64,000 nucleotides of DNA, from NCBI GenBank assembly GCA_018398815.1, contig CM031610.1, positions 28,979,910 to 29,043,909 of the forward strand. The letters are read 5' to 3'. The notes below the pieces were generated by a model that saw only the letters and a list, made by a program, of their open reading frames with translations, had not been told where the DNA came from and searched no databases. This DNA comes from Conus ventricosus. Lineage: Eukaryota; Mollusca; Gastropoda; Neogastropoda; Conidae. The position numbers and the translations under genes are program-made. Positions 11,575-25,039 of the stretch are shown here, one piece after another (the stretch's first letter is position 1; every line of letters starts with the position of its first letter).

Positions 11575-11580
11575 AATAAA
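11575..11580 (+). terminator. Polyadenylation signal AATAAA of the P450 gene
   Basis: The first AATAAA after the P450 stop, about 525 bases downstream and followed by a T/G-rich stretch (11590-11610). A second AATAAA near 12332 could serve as a distal site. Confidence 0.5.
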
Positions 11581-11825
11581 ATGTTAACTGTTCATTGTTG
11601 TGTTTTAAAATGACAATCTTGTTCAGTGTTTGCGGTTAAAATCTTATTTGAAATTATTGCGGGAAAAAAATCATCTCTGAAAACCTCCATTTGCAACACA
11701 GCTGTTCAGTGTGCAAAAGGCTACAACTTCCCTACAGCACATATTAAAACAAAGTGGTGTACTTGCTTGTGTCTCTCTATATGCTTGTGGCATACATATA
11801 TGCTAACTTTTATCTCCAGATTTCT

Positions 11826-12218
11826 GGTAGAGAAAAATTTGGACACACACAAGCGGGAATTTGGACACCTTTATTGCGAAATTGGGACTTTGCAGGAGGG
11901 AACTTGGACACCCATATTAAGGAATTGGTACACACATGAGAGGGAACTTGGACACTCATATTAGGGGATTGGTACACACATGAGAGGGAACTTGGACACC
12001 CATATTAGGGAATTGGTACACACATGAGAGGGAACTTGGACACCCATATTAGGGAATTGGTACACACATGAGAGGGAACTTGGACACCCATATTAGGGAA
12101 TTGGTACATGAGAGGGAACTTGGACACCCATATTAGGGAATTGGTACACACATGAGAGGGAACTTGGACACCCACTTGGGGAAATTTGGACACCCTCAGG
12201 AGGAACTTGGAAACCCAT
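11826..12218 (+). repeat. 44-bp minisatellite, ~8-9 copies
   Basis: The unit contains GGGAACTTGGACACCCATAT and GGAATTGGTACACACATGAGA. Edge copies are more diverged, and one copy lacks a few bases of the ACACAC part. It lies just past the P450 3' end. Confidence 0.93.
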
Positions 12219-12219
12219 A

Positions 12220-13520
12220 TTTACCTTCTTGAAGTTTAGTTGCATTGCTCTGTGTTCATGCTGGTTTCATAATTTTTTTTAATAATTTGTTTATCAAAAA
12301 CTACACATCTAGGTGATTGATTTTCTTTGAAATAAAGAAACACAATGAAAAAATAACTGACATTCTGCAGTGATGATTTTGTTTACGTTTTTAATGTTTT
12401 AACCACCACACAGTTGCCAAACCAGTTGTCAGTGTATATGACTGAATCGTTGACCAGTTTTCAGTTTGCTGTATTTCATCTTTTCATGGACACCAGGGAT
12501 GTTTTGGACAGCAGGCTTGAACAGCTGTGTGTACAGTGAAATGTTCATGTTAAGTTGTTGTCGATGGCAGTGAGTGTCCACTCCAAGTACACTGCCAGTT
12601 GAGGTAGCGTGGAATCTTACTGTGGACTGTTCTTTTCTGTGAGAGCGTTCAGCAAGTGTTGCATTATCTTACAACACTTATCAGACAGAGTGACCCAGCC
12701 AGCGCTGATCTTCCTCTCACAACTGGAACCAGACGAGTTTGCTGCAAAACAAATACGCAGATGGGAGACCTGGTTTGATTTTTCGTTGTACATTTTGGTT
12801 CATTTTCCAGCAAAAGCATGATGCATAGGGCCCAAATTGTGTAGAAGTTATGGTACGGCATCTGTTACATGAATGTGATTAATGTTATTAGTTTGAATCA
12901 TCGCAGAGTAGGGCTGTCTTGCGGACGCTTGAATTGTGTGGGACCTCCACTGCTGTCCTTGTTCGTCCACAACAGAGTCATGGTGTGTGTCCAGTCTTTA
13001 ACATTTGTATAGTAGCTTTGCCATAGTTTGTTGTTATGGCATCCACTGACAGGGGAGGTAATTGTGATCTGCTGCCTTCGCATCTAGCCATTCATTTAAT
13101 TGATTATTGTGCATGCATCTGGCGTCTAAGCTTTGTAGCTAGGGTAAAAGTAAGCTGGCAAAATGCTTTACAGATGTTTGTTGTGGGAATGTTTTGCAAG
13201 GTATTGTTTTATAGCAGTAAAAGTAGTGGTGTGTGTTTTGACTTGTTTAGTGGCAGTGTGTATTGCTTAATGGCAGTGTGTACTTTGATGTGTTAGTGGC
13301 AATGTGTATTTTAACATGTTTTGTGGCAGTGAATGTGGCAGCGTGTATTTTAGTGGCAGTGAATGTGGTCTTGTGTAGTTTGACATGTTGAGTGACTGCG
13401 CCTCCTGTGAGAGAAGAATCAAAACTCTGAAACATTAGTTTTTGTCTGAATGGCAGAGAATAAAACAAACGTTTGGCAGAAAGCGTACAGTTCGTTAATT
13501 CCATACCAGGCATGTGGTGG
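12220..13520. other. No gene recognised
   Basis: AT-rich intergenic sequence. No open frame here shows a domain or splice structure, and no repeat apart from short direct motifs (GTGGCAGTG repeated at 13250-13370) was seen. Confidence 0.6.
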
Positions 13521-13521
13521 A

Positions 13522-13697
13522 TCGTTTTGCTGAAACCTGTGGAATATTATCCCACCATTTTCGCACAAGAGTGTTTGCGTCACAAAATTGTATCAAAACA
13601 ATCGCATGATCATTTTGCTGAAACCTGTGGAATATTATCGCACCATTTTCGCACAAGAGTATTGGCATCAGAAAATTGTAGCAAAACAATCGCATGC
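13522..13697 (+). repeat. Two tandem copies of 88 bp
   Basis: TTTTGCTGAAACCTGTGG to CAAAACAATCGCATG occurs twice with only a few substitutions and no indels. Confidence 0.9.
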
Positions 13698-14379
13698 GAA
13701 ATGGCGTGTGGAATTTCTGTTACAGGGTTGGAATAGGGCATCTATTAGATGGGTTTGAACTTACGGCAAGGCTGTTGCTGACCATTGACTTTGAAGCCAG
13801 TCATGTAATCCCTGGTGTGTGTTCCATACAAGTTCCGCCCCTTGTTTAGCATCATACCATGTCAGGCTCTTTGCAGCCAGTGACCAGAGACACCTTGACT
13901 GCTGCTGATGACAGATTATGTACAAGGGACTGTAGCGTTGGTGTCACTGGATAAGGTGGACAAAACAGGTCACCTGCTATCCCACTGCGCACTTTTTTTT
14001 TATGTGGGCAGTGCAGGTTCACTCAGGGGAAGCAATTGTTGGGTCACACAGTACAGGTACTCTGCCTCCTGTCTGTTTTCAGGTAAGGCTCAGCAGCAAA
14101 GAGGTTAGGCAGGAGTGCGTCTTGTCTTTAGGGTGGTTTACGTTTGTGTCTATGCCAGCATCAATTGAAACAAACCTTCTGGTCTGAACTTATTGAAAAT
14201 AAGTAATTTTTAAACAGAAGTTATCTGTACAATCAAGGATGTCCGCCGTTTGAAAAAATCTCCGCTGAAAAAAAAAAAAAAAGCTATCGCGATTTTCTTA
14301 GCTCCCAATCTCGGTGAGACGCCTCCGGCGAGATTACTCTAGGCTTATACCCAAATGGGCTGGTTTTTATTCGGTTGAC

Positions 14380-14458
14380 TCGGCCAACCACTGCACATCC
14401 GCTTACAGCGCCGATCGACCGAGTGTCATCTGTGATTCATGGCGTCGAACGAAATCGC

Positions 14459-14489
<31 letters not shown>

Positions 14490-14694
14490 ACCGTTGGAAA
14501 GAAAACTGGCTCGAGGAAGAGGTGTGTGTGGGAGTAGAGTTAGAGATAGCATATGCAAAAGCAGTGACGAGCAGGCGTTATGTCTAGCTTGCAACAAGAA
14601 AATCAGCTTCGGAAGTCGTGGCTTCATTACGATTGCTGACCACATGAAACGCCTGGTTCACAGGCAGCGTGTCGCTGCATTGAAGAACAATTAA
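14380..14694 (+). pseudogene. Zinc-finger (BED-like) transposon-derived fragment
   Basis: The end of the open frame reads CLACNKKISFGSRGFITIAD then HMKRLVHRQRVAAL. That is a C-x2-C...H-x4-H finger with the (I/F)SxGSRG...H.K..H pattern found at the N-terminus of hAT-type transposases and their domesticated relatives. A poly-A run (14459-14483) precedes it. The stop is at 14692-14694. No downstream catalytic domain is visible. Confidence 0.5.
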
Positions 14695-15164
14695 ACTTTG
14701 GAAAGTAAGCTGTTGGTGATTTTGCTCTCTTCTTTGTTATATCTTATCATTCATTTGCAATGGTCAAACTATCTCAGTTAGCTGAAACATTCGTCATTTG
14801 ACTTTATGTTGTGAAACAAAACCTAGACGTCTAGTTACTAATAATAGAACCAGGGCCAAGGGCAGGAATTTTCGGAAAAAACCATTTCTTACGTAAATCG
14901 ACCAGCCACAAACGCAGAGAGCCCTGTATTAAATCCATTTGCATGTTTGACAAAAACAAAAAACAAAAAAGAAAAAAAAAAACCCTCAGAATTTGAGGTT
15001 TGAATCGAAGGCTAGAAACATATTTTGATGGTTTTAAATGTGGATTTTTCTTTACATATTAAAAAAAAATGCTTCAGCTTCCAGACCCCCAACAGAAAAA
15101 TCTCCTCTGCTTTTTAAAAATCTGTTCTCATCCCTGACAATGTGTATAACAATTCTTTTTGTTT

Positions 15165-15220
15165 AGATTATGGTGTGCCCTTTGCGGTCGGCTGGGCTAT
15201 AAGCAACATTATCTTATCTC
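15165..15220 (+). mobile_element. LINE 3'-tail relic
   Basis: GTGCCCTTTGCGGTCGGCTG then GGCTATAAGCAACATTATC matches the tail at 25535-25575 closely. Confidence 0.6.
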
Positions 15221-16840
15221 TAGATTATGGTGTTCACTGTGTGGAGCATTTCCTTGAGGCTCCGTTGAGGTGTTTTTGAAGCTCTTGAGGTGGGGGAAAA
15301 ATACTACCACCTCTCTCTCCTACCCTCAGAGGGACATCACCCACCAGGATTCCCAACCCTTCCCCCACATACTCAAATATTCTGTTACTTCCCCCTTTCC
15401 CTGTCCCATTTTGTGGAGGCCTTGGTAGCACCTTGCCTGGTTGGCTGACGCAGCCCATCTGACAAAGCATGTCAGTCAACAGAACTCGGAGATTCTTGTG
15501 CAAAATTTGTTTGTGGCCTTGGTAGGATTGTGACAGTGGTAGACCCCTGGGCCATAAATAACATGATTGTGACAGTGAAGATATGGGGATGTTTTGTGCT
15601 ACTGCCAGTCTGTATCTTGGTTCAGTAGTACAGCGAGTGCTTGGAAGACACAAACCACAGTTCTGTCTGTCTGAACAGTGTGTGTCATTGTCTGTCTGTG
15701 CAAAGTGTTGTTAACATTCCTTCTGTGTTGTGCCTTTAGGTAGGACACATATCCTGTAGTTATCCAGAAAGTGTAGTACTGTGCTGTTTATGATGTGTGA
15801 TCTGTGTAATCTGTGATCTCTGTTTTTGACCCGTTTTTCTCCCACTCATATCCATTCATTGTTCTGACGATTGCCCAGACATATGCCTGGCAGTAAACAG
15901 CTGAATGTTTGCCACATGCTGAATGTACATGTTAAGAGAGTCTCAGGAGTGACAAAAAGTGTTCACATACTGGTTATTGCAGATTTCACAGAAATACTGT
16001 TGATTTGTTATGTACACAAATTCTGTATGTATTTATATTGATTTAGTTTTATACACTGATTGCAAAGACTGAAGATAGTCTTGAGACTATTTTTCATTAT
16101 TTTCTTCTGTTGCCGTATTTTCTTCTGTTGCTGTTGTTTATTATCGTAGCCCAGCTGGTCACACAGGACCTTTTCAGTGTTGTCACAGCTCAGGGAAAGG
16201 TAGTCCTGTGCTGGTAAAAAGACAACAGTAGATGTTTTCTTTTGTGATTTTTTTTTTTTTCTTTTTCTGAAAGTCAGCGTTCTGTTTGTATCGTTTGTGG
16301 TTCATCAGTCCATTCGTCATATTATTAGTTTATAGCCAGATGGCCTTTGCAGTTCCACAGTGGTAGTCTCTGCTACTCATACATGTCTTTCTGTCTGTTC
16401 TACCTCTCTACACACACAGAATTAACACCACACCTACACAGCTAAGGAACTACAGGCTAAGGAATACGAGTATGTTAATATCCAAATTCCACCTAGATAG
16501 GTCATGTCTATACATGACATACTCAAGAACATGTTCCATGTAGAGTATTACACCATGTTCTATGGATACATCTACAAGTTTGTCATGTCCACTCTCCATC
16601 TACATAGTTACAAGTGGGTCATGAACTAAGGGCTCATCACATCCACTGTTAAGAGTACATTTCACCACTGTTCCCACTTGGTGCAGTATATTTTATTCCA
16701 CACTCTGTACATACTGTCTATGTATACAGTGAACTCGGTCTACATATGCTGTAACAGGCTTAGTGATGCTCCCCACATACAAGGTCACAAGCAGATGTAC
16801 AACTCTATTTACTTAATATATATTGTTAGAGGCTTCTGTT
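15221..16840. other. No gene recognised
   Basis: Mixed-composition intergenic DNA. A 139-codon open frame on the minus strand (15234-15653) has no recognisable domain and is probably chance. Confidence 0.5.
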
Positions 16841-16844
16841 CCAC

Positions 16845-16895
16845 ATACAGCCCTGATGTGCCCTTTGCGGTCGCTGGCTCTAGCCTTACTTATCT
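16845..16895 (+). mobile_element. LINE 3'-tail relic
   Basis: CAGCCCTGATGTGCCCTTTG then CGGTCGCTGGCTCTAGCC is another diverged copy of the tail module at 25515-25575. Confidence 0.5.
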
Positions 16896-16899
16896 CTTG

Positions 16900-19800
16900 T
16901 CACATCAATGTGCTAATTTATTAAAGACCTTTATGCCATAGGCTGCTTTGAGTGGCATCTGTCCAACTGCGCTAGGATGTACAGGTAAATTGGTTCCATG
17001 TATGCTGCCACACTCCACAAACACAGCTACAGTCTATTATGTACTAATAAATTACCCACACTTCACAATCACATTATAGGTCTGTACACATGACATACAC
17101 GCACCAAGCTACATGTCTATTAATCTCGTTTACATAACCAAGTTACACAATAATGAGCTTATGAACATCTATGTCACACTAGTCTACACTGCATAGTGCA
17201 GTCTATCCACGCTCCGTATCTCTAGCTATATACACAGTTTAATATCTTCTGCTGATGTAAATAACTGCTTGCTTTTTGATCGTTGTTTTTTTCAGTTGTT
17301 GAGGTTTTCTTCACTTGTTTGGTTACTTCGGTGAGCAGTGCAGTTGTGCTGAAAGTGAAAGCACCCAAAGGAATTTGTCTGAGCAATAAATCTCCACTTT
17401 TGATGAAATGTTGCTAATGTGTATCAACTTGCATCATATATGGAATGTTGGTGGAATGGTGCCACCGATATTAAAGTGATCCACTCAGTCTTGTCCATTT
17501 GGTCATCGGTCCAGTCATTCTAATGAATGCGTCATGATGGTACCCAAAGAAGCTTGTCTATGGAATAAAAAGTCTTGTTTATGTTTTGTTGCTAATATAC
17601 CATGTTTTGTGGTATGATATACAATGGTAGGTAGAGATTGGCCACTCAGTCATGTCAAGTTGTTCTTTGGCTCATTCACTTCTTGTAATCTGTAAATGAA
17701 ATTGTCTGTTGTATTGAGATTGCAATGTTGCATAGAAAGAAATGTTTTTATTTCTAAAGGAGTCAACAATAATGCCACTTTCATACATCTGATGTAAATT
17801 GGTGTACCTTTCATTCTTTTTACCATTAGTTGTTGAATCATAATACTCTGAACATACATGAAAACAAACAAAATTCCTTTAATGTTCTCTGCAATGCTTG
17901 AGAAAAGCCTGATCTGGCAGTGCTGAATGGTGGTATACTCCATCCATTAGAAATGACTTATTCCCACATCTAAAGGTCTCAAAACTGGTTACAGCACAGT
18001 GGTGCAGTAAGAGCCAGTCCACGGGCATGCCTACATTGCACCAGATGATAAGTACAGTTGCACTTTGCCCAGATAAAATGAATTGATAATGAATTTGACC
18101 CTGCTAAGGCGAATGCAGCTGATCAGTCACAGTGATCTTCACAGTGAGGATTTCAGGGTCTGGGTCATTATAGTTGTTGAAGAAACTCCCTTAGATGATG
18201 GAATTTCCATGTCCATGAAAGGAATAATACTCAACCATCACAGTCGCACTGGTACAGATGTGGTGCGGAGCATATTTAGACTGTAGCATTGCGACTGAGG
18301 TGAATAAAAGAAAAATCTTGATCCATGCTTTGGTTGTGCACTTTGGGGTGGTTGTGACAATATTACATGTCTCTGCACAAAAATTTAAAAAAAAAAGTGA
18401 GAGGAAAGAGAAAGGGGGGGGGGGGGGGAAAAAAGAGAGAAACTTTTGGGTGCATGTGATGTGCCTGAAGCTGAATTCAGGCAAATTGATGTACATTATT
18501 CATACCACTGCCTGAAAAAAATTTTTTATATATGTTTCGTGTGGCTCTTATGTTTGAATGGCCACTAGGGTTTAGGCAAGTTTATTCCAGACCACAATGC
18601 GCCATGAGAAAGTGGTAAAGGGAAAGTTGGGAAAAAAAAATTGAAAGAAAATGAATGAGAGTGATAAAGTCGACATGACAGTTCTGGATCTTTTTAATGC
18701 AGGACTAAGGTAGGTAAAGGGTCGTCTGCCCGAATCCGCACAAAACTGAAAGGGCAAAATTATTGTATCGGGTGGTTGTGTTTTTCATCCCATCTTTTGT
18801 AATTGTTCTGAAAGTAATATCCCATGGCACTGTCCGCCACCTCTCCCCCCCCTTCCCCCTAAGCCCCCGGCCTGGGAATTCGTCAATCTCATGCGGCATC
18901 CCAAAGGGTGTCAATGGAGGGGCTATCTCGGCCACCCCATCGGGGAAGCCATGCAAAATGAATTTTTAAGTTAGTCAGTTCTTGGGGAGTTTTGTTTTTT
19001 TTTTTTTTTTTGTGCCTTTGATATTTTCATGCCCAAAAAAAGTTGTGTGTATCCAGGTTTTTGGGGACGTTTTTTTTATTTTCATTTAGTGTGGAAAGGG
19101 GCAGGGCTGGTAATCCTGCAACTTGAGTGGAAAATGTGGTTAACAGGTTTTAAATTGCCCCGAAACGCAACATGTGGTTTCCAACATGCCCCGTCATCCA
19201 TTTTTTTTAGATATTGGGAACTATGCGTTCGTAATCTTTTATGGGAACGAGGAGCTATAATGACTTCCCCTGTTCAAAACTAATTAACAAATTATATCTG
19301 GTTTTAATGCATTTTGGAAAGGACCAGAAGCCCCCAGATCTTGAGACACTTTTGAACATTCAGCATTTCATTCTTGGTAAGTTGTAAACGTTTTTATCAC
19401 TGGTTGACCAGTTTGATCTTGGATCATGGAAAGCTAAATTCATCTCTGGTGTTACTGCCTGAGGTAAAAGAGTTGCTGCATGCCTCACGTTTGTGCATGT
19501 GAAAATACATGACAGTGCCTAAAGGTGGGCTCAATAGTTGTCACTGAGCCTACCTTTACACACTGCCATTTATTTTTTCTATCCTTCTGTTATGCATAAT
19601 TTCAACTGACATGGGATTTTACTGGAAAAGACAAAAATATTGAATAAAAACGCAACTTCACTTGTCCAGCATGTTGTCCACTTGTTCGCACCTTTTGGCA
19701 CAAAGTCAAATGTGAAATGCACACAATACAGAGAACAAATCAATGTACATAACAGCATACAAAGAGCGAGATTCAAAAGCCCACAGATAAAGCAGAACAG

Positions 19801-20165
19801 ATCACACTTGAAAAAAAGGGGGTTTATTGTGTATGGTGACAGACTACCCTGTGGTGCTAACTCTACTGCAGTAGAGAGACAAGCCCTATTCTAATGTACC
19901 ACAAGGTCAAAACACATTTTGGAGAGCATGAACACACATTCCTCTGGATGAAGTTAAGAAGGAAAAACAAACAAAAAAGAAAGAAACAAACAACGCCTCC
20001 TTACTACAACTGAAAACAATTGACAGATTTGACATGCATAGCTTTTCCCCATTTTTTTTCCAATCCTGATATGCTTCACTGGGCTATAAGATACATGATT
20101 TAACATTCGCATTTTTCGTCAATCAAAAACAGTTCCCCATCTATTCTGCTGTTCAGTAAAGCTGT
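16900..20165. other. No gene recognised
   Basis: AT-rich sequence with poly-G (18414-18428) and poly-T (18999-19011) runs and a short hairpin (19513-19568). No coding signal is supported. Confidence 0.5.
19513..19568. other. Imperfect hairpin of pre-miRNA-like size
   Basis: GACAGTGCCTAAAGGTGGGC and GAGCCTACCTTTACACACTG pair over about 24 positions with a few mismatches and a small loop. It could be a tiny MITE or a hairpin RNA; no expression evidence. Confidence 0.35.
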
Positions 20166-20170
20166 ACTTA

Positions 20171-21360
20171 AAGGTCTACTTTAGAGGTTTTCGATAATTG
20201 GTCAGCTTATGCAGAATATGAAATGTTTGATAAATTGGTAAAACAAACATCCGATTCTCTCCCGATCACACGAAATCGATCCGCGAAAGTGGACATTTTC
20301 ACTTGTAATCAGGTAAACGGGAGGTAATCAACTAAATCTTGGCATGGCTTAACTACTCTTGGATGTGACGTCACATGATGGACTGGCCGTCAGCCGCGAC
20401 CTACACAACAAGCCAACGGCGACAGAAAGCGATTCTGATGGTCTTGCACATCCCGATCGGTATTTAATTTATCATGTAAAAGCAGTGACTATGATTGCGA
20501 CAGCCAATGTAACTCTGGGGATGTTTCTGCAAGGCCTTTACCTTATCAGTTTGAACGCTAAGTTCTTTTTACCACGTCAGTTCCAGCTGGACCACGGAAA
20601 CGAGCTATTCAGTTCCAGCTGGACGCCCGAACACATCATTCCGAAGGCGTACGGACTTTACCGAAGTCTCGAGGGAGGCTACCGACTGACTTCTTGATGC
20701 GATCACGCGTGGACGGCGAGCGGAGATTCTCCTTCCTCAAACCTTAACGTGTTCATTCAATTTAACAAGTGTAATCTGTCCATAGATAAGAACAGAATAA
20801 ACGTGCGACTATCGTACTCATCTGTACGAGCTTACCACTCCGCCTTCAAAGTATATGCGCACAATGCAGACGAAGTTTTTGATCCACTCGAATGGGCTCG
20901 GCAATTGTCGGAACAGCTCGTTTCTGTGGTCCAGCTGGAACTGACGTGGTAAAAATAACTTAGTGGCCCGGCATGGTTGCACCAACCGAATCCACTTATT
21001 TCGAGTATCTGGATCAGATGGAAATGTGTGCAAAGAATATCCGTCTCCTGCTGAGCTGCTGCACACGCCTACAGCACAATATCTGCCACCCCCTCGTGAC
21101 TTTTTAGGCTGTGGGGATCGCAACTCGTGTTGATTTCACTTGGCGTTGGCTTGTTGTGTAGGTCGCGGCTGACGGCCAGTCCATCAAGTGACGTCACGGT
21201 TTTCGGTCTACCGCGCGGGGTTTGAACAGGTGTGCAAAACTCGTTTTTTATCTATTAAATTCTTCCGGCGACTTTTTTTGAAAAATGAATACCATACTGT
21301 AGTTATATGACATGTAGACCTGTTTTTAACAAATTATCGAAAATCTCTAAAGTAGACCTT
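20171..21360 (-). mobile_element. Self-complementary element with THAP-domain coding remnant
   Basis: The ends AAGGTCTACTTTAGAGGTTT (20171) and its complement (to 21360) form a 29-bp inverted repeat with one mismatch. Two further nested inverted pairs lie inside: 20365-20418 with 21144-21197, and 20562-20612 with 20910-20962. Between the inner arms the minus strand encodes a THAP-type zinc finger. Target-site duplication not resolved. The THAP domain suggests a P-element or Kolobok-like source, but no transposase core is present. Confidence 0.7.
20818..21123 (-). pseudogene. THAP zinc-finger fragment
   Basis: RYCAVGVCSSSAGDGYSLHT followed by FPSDPDTRNKWIRLVQ matches the N-terminal half of a THAP domain (C-x2-4-C, then FP, then W). 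The second Cys-His pair and AVPTIF-like end are missing; the frame runs into the inverted-repeat arm. Confidence 0.6.
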
Positions 21361-22224
21361 AGCTTTAAGCCCATCTATTTGAAGCATGGGGCCAACACAT
21401 TTATCAACTAAACAGACTACATATTGTTACAATGTGGTGGATAGTCTTGGTTGGTTTCTCTCTGCAGTAAAATCGTATTAACACTGCACAAACACAAGAA
21501 GGGGAGGACGGTTGTGAACAGCCAAGGTAGACTTGGTACATAGTACATACATACATCATACTGGTTTTGTACATCAGTGGATTTCATGAAATGATCAGTT
21601 AATGTACAAAACGAATCCGTGCTGGAGTATCGTAGCTCACTTATTTCTGGCACACGCCTATCGTATTTTCCTGATACACCAACCTGCCTGGCACAGAAAA
21701 AAGGAAAATAACTGACATGTCCAAAGAAAGCTGAGTTTAAGCTTGTCCAATAATGGTTAAATCTCTTTGTGATAATGCTGGTAATACAGTAATGTTCCTG
21801 TCCTGCCACACGCTTTTACAGGCACGTGCTAAGCATCTAGCAAACATTTGTACAACACAACAATTCCAATCCACTTTGAACAGGTTTTTCACTTATCCTT
21901 CCTCCTCCTGGTCACACCTGAATGAAGTACTGATGCACATTTTGTTTTTTGTTTTTTTCAGTTCCAAAAGAATTACATATGTACAGTTTCTTCAAAACTG
22001 ACGAAATTGTTTGATGTACAGCATCTTCAATCCTCAGCATACAGCTGTTCTATCACTGGGACTTGAGCAATCGGCAAAAAAAAAAAAATGAATGTACTCA
22101 GATTAGACTTCCGTATGGGTGGATGTCCTGATGAATTGATTAGTGAATAATTTATTATGGCGGAAAAAAAAGAGAGCAAAAAACCCATCTCCCTTCCACT
22201 CCTCAACTTTTAAATATTTTTCTT

Positions 22225-23062
22225 CTTTTTTTCCTCCTTTTTTATCCCCCTTTATGGTGCTGTCTCATCTTCTGTGCCACCCGAGTGGCATTGCACCCAG
22301 TGCTGCTCATCCCAGCTCTCCATCAACATCCACACAGCCTGATTGTCCTGCCACTGCCCTGGCACCAGCAATCCACAGGGAGCAATCAATTTTAAGCAGT
22401 CATGAGGCAGCCTACCAGAGGAGACACTGCACTGCTGCCGTTCACTGGTAGTCGGTGGTGCCTGTTCTCATCCAACATACACAGGACGCCACCTATGAAC
22501 TTTCCTGCTGACAACAATAATTACTTAGTTGCGGAACCAGCGTGAGTGAGCTCTCCCTCCAGAGGGCGCAACTACCTCCATCAAATGAGAGTCCAACTGA
22601 GCTTGCTGATTCTGGCAACCCCAACAGAATCTCACCACTGAAAACTGAGGTTACCATAGCCTGAAAGCACAGAGTTTGATACTCTTTTTAATGCTGACTG
22701 ATAAGGATAATAAAGACGATGTTCTGGATTTCCATTCTGATCTGAGGATACATGACAGGGTTGTACCCTACCCTTACTTTCAGAAAATGCCCCGGCATCA
22801 ACCAGGCCCTAGAGATACAGAAACCTGCAGTGTTGGTCATGAAATCTGAGCGACACTCAGAAACGCATCCACTAAATGGATGAAACTAGAGTGCGTGGTT
22901 GCAGTCCTCCCTATTGAGCCCATAGCAAACTCAACTCTGGGTAAGAGCCAGTCAGGGAAGAAAAATCTTACAAATGAATGGCTCATGGGAATTGAACCCA
23001 GGCCATGACCTCTCAGCCAGGAGTCCTTGACATAACTACTTCACCATAGCGGCTGGTAACAT
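22225..23062 (-). mobile_element. Composite SINE (tRNA-derived head plus second module)
   Basis: Read on minus: a tRNA-like head near 23060, the body to an A-run at about 22685, then a second ~450-bp module to a T-rich end near 22225 (plus strand). The same order occurs at 46700-47570, so the composite has moved as a unit. Diverged, so old. Confidence 0.72.
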
Positions 23063-23065
23063 TGT

Positions 23066-25020
23066 AATTTTCAATAACATCTTGCCCAGAAACATGCATC
23101 TACATCTACTCTTGTAGTTGCTGTTATCATGAGCTTGTCAACAGTACTGGAAACTTCTACCCCCACCAACATGACCCCCTCCCCACCTGCCCCTTTTAAA
23201 ATCATTTAACTCTCAAGGGGTCTTCTCGGAGTAGGACTCCTCTAAATACTTTTCATGACCTCTATACACACATTTTGGTAAGGAGGAATACTGCTCTAAC
23301 TCTCATTTTAGCTGTATTTGTGGAAAGGAAGGGCAGGCGACAAGCACATTAAGTACTGAGAGAAAACGGCACTCTCTCCACCCCTGGCCTGACATTACCC
23401 ACAGGCAGACCACTCCATTGCAGTCTCCTGCATCCCCTGAACCTGAGTCTTCACATTATAGTCAACGCTATAATACATTGCACTGTCATAAAGGTGATAG
23501 CTTTGCATCAAACGACTGTGGCTGGTGATTGTGGAAAAGTATACGACTTTACACTTCTTTTCTTTTCCTTGCTTTATGTCATCTATGATGAAGCCATGTC
23601 AACAGCAAAAAAAGCTATTAAACTGAGTTCAATATGGGATTGTCATGAAATGGCTTCTGTAGTGAACTTCGCACAAAGCGACAGTATTATGGCAAAATAC
23701 CTAACTGTGTGACTGCAAAAAAAAAAAAAAAAAAAAAAATCATAACCTGAAAGATTCTCAACATCCACGAAGAAAGCAGCTTCCGAATACAATCCAGAAT
23801 CGTACTGACCAATCAACTGCAAGAAAAGAATATGCAATGTGCATGAACATGAAATACATCACTTGTTTGGAAAAAAAAATCTGCGCAAAAACAGGTGTTT
23901 ATTATTAAACACACACACACACACACAAAAAAAAAAGAATATCGGCCATTTTATTGTTGGACAAATGATACATTATACACAAAACATGCGCAGAGATATC
24001 TGAAAATTATTCTCTTTGCTACTTTCTTACCTTCCGTTTTCCGAGTGAAACTATAGGGCGTATGAGAAATAAGGAGTGTGTGAAAAACTACACACAGACA
24101 TGGAAATATTCAAAGTGGAGGAAAAGGGCAACAGTCATGTTTAAACAATGTGTCTCATTCCCAACAACCAGCCTCATTACTGCGGACCTATTACAACAAG
24201 AGCACACACCAATCTGCTTTGGAACACACTAAGCAGAAATCCACTGACCGCCAACGTGACTCCGGCACACCAACAAAAGCAGAAAGGTTGCCATGCCTAG
24301 TAACAGGAATGGGACGATTGTCATTAGATCTTCGTATCATCAGGGCCCAGAGCTATCTGCCTGAAAGCAGCTATCAGCTATGCAAACTAACTGGGAGTGG
24401 ACTAACGGGATAATCCCACAGAAATCCTGTCCTGTGAACCATAGAAAAACCTGCTGCCAGCCATGACTCAAAAGTGTTTTCCATTGGCGGCAGTTTACAC
24501 TGCTGTTTGACAGATTAAATATTATGGCGACGCCAGTGGCTTTGACAATCTTTGCCATACATCTTTTCTGACAGTCATGAAGTTGATGTGGTTTAGGTGA
24601 AGGCCAACAATCAGACAACAGTTTATGGTACACTTTACTTTCGTATCAAAGTGAAATAAAAGAAAAGTGAAAGTAAATGGCCAAAACTAAAACACAGCCT
24701 AAACTAAATGAACAAACTTAAAAATACAGCCCGTTTTCAAGCCTGCATCGCAAGGAAAATGACTGCATTAAGACCGCCTATTATTGTGCTTGCATCTTTC
24801 CCCGTTTCTCCTTTTCACAGCACTCTTGTCTCTTTCCCTCGCAGAATAGAATGTCAATAGCAAACTAAATCTGGACTAAAGATACAAATGATAACATTCC
24901 TGCATACTTACAACTATTTGTTAGGTGCCTGTCATGTATGTCGACCTTGCTATTGTAGAATGAACCATCACGGAAGATAGACACAGCACTAACAGCCTCC
25001 ATTCAGCTTCAGCAAGAAGC
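23066..25020. other. No gene recognised
   Basis: Intergenic. Contains poly-A (23718-23739) and a short (CA)n (23910-23927). Open frames are short and without domains. Confidence 0.5.
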
Positions 25021-25039
25021 ATGCTCTGAGCTGGTTTGA

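Noticed and set aside
14314..14694. A complete small zinc-finger gene
   Set aside because: Only the last ~60 residues resemble a known finger. The rest crosses a poly-A run and has no splice or promoter signals; a transposon remnant is the simpler reading.
15234..15653. A 139-codon minus-strand frame as a gene
   Set aside because: No domain, no homologous-looking motif, no splice context, and it overlaps low-complexity sequence next to a LINE tail relic.
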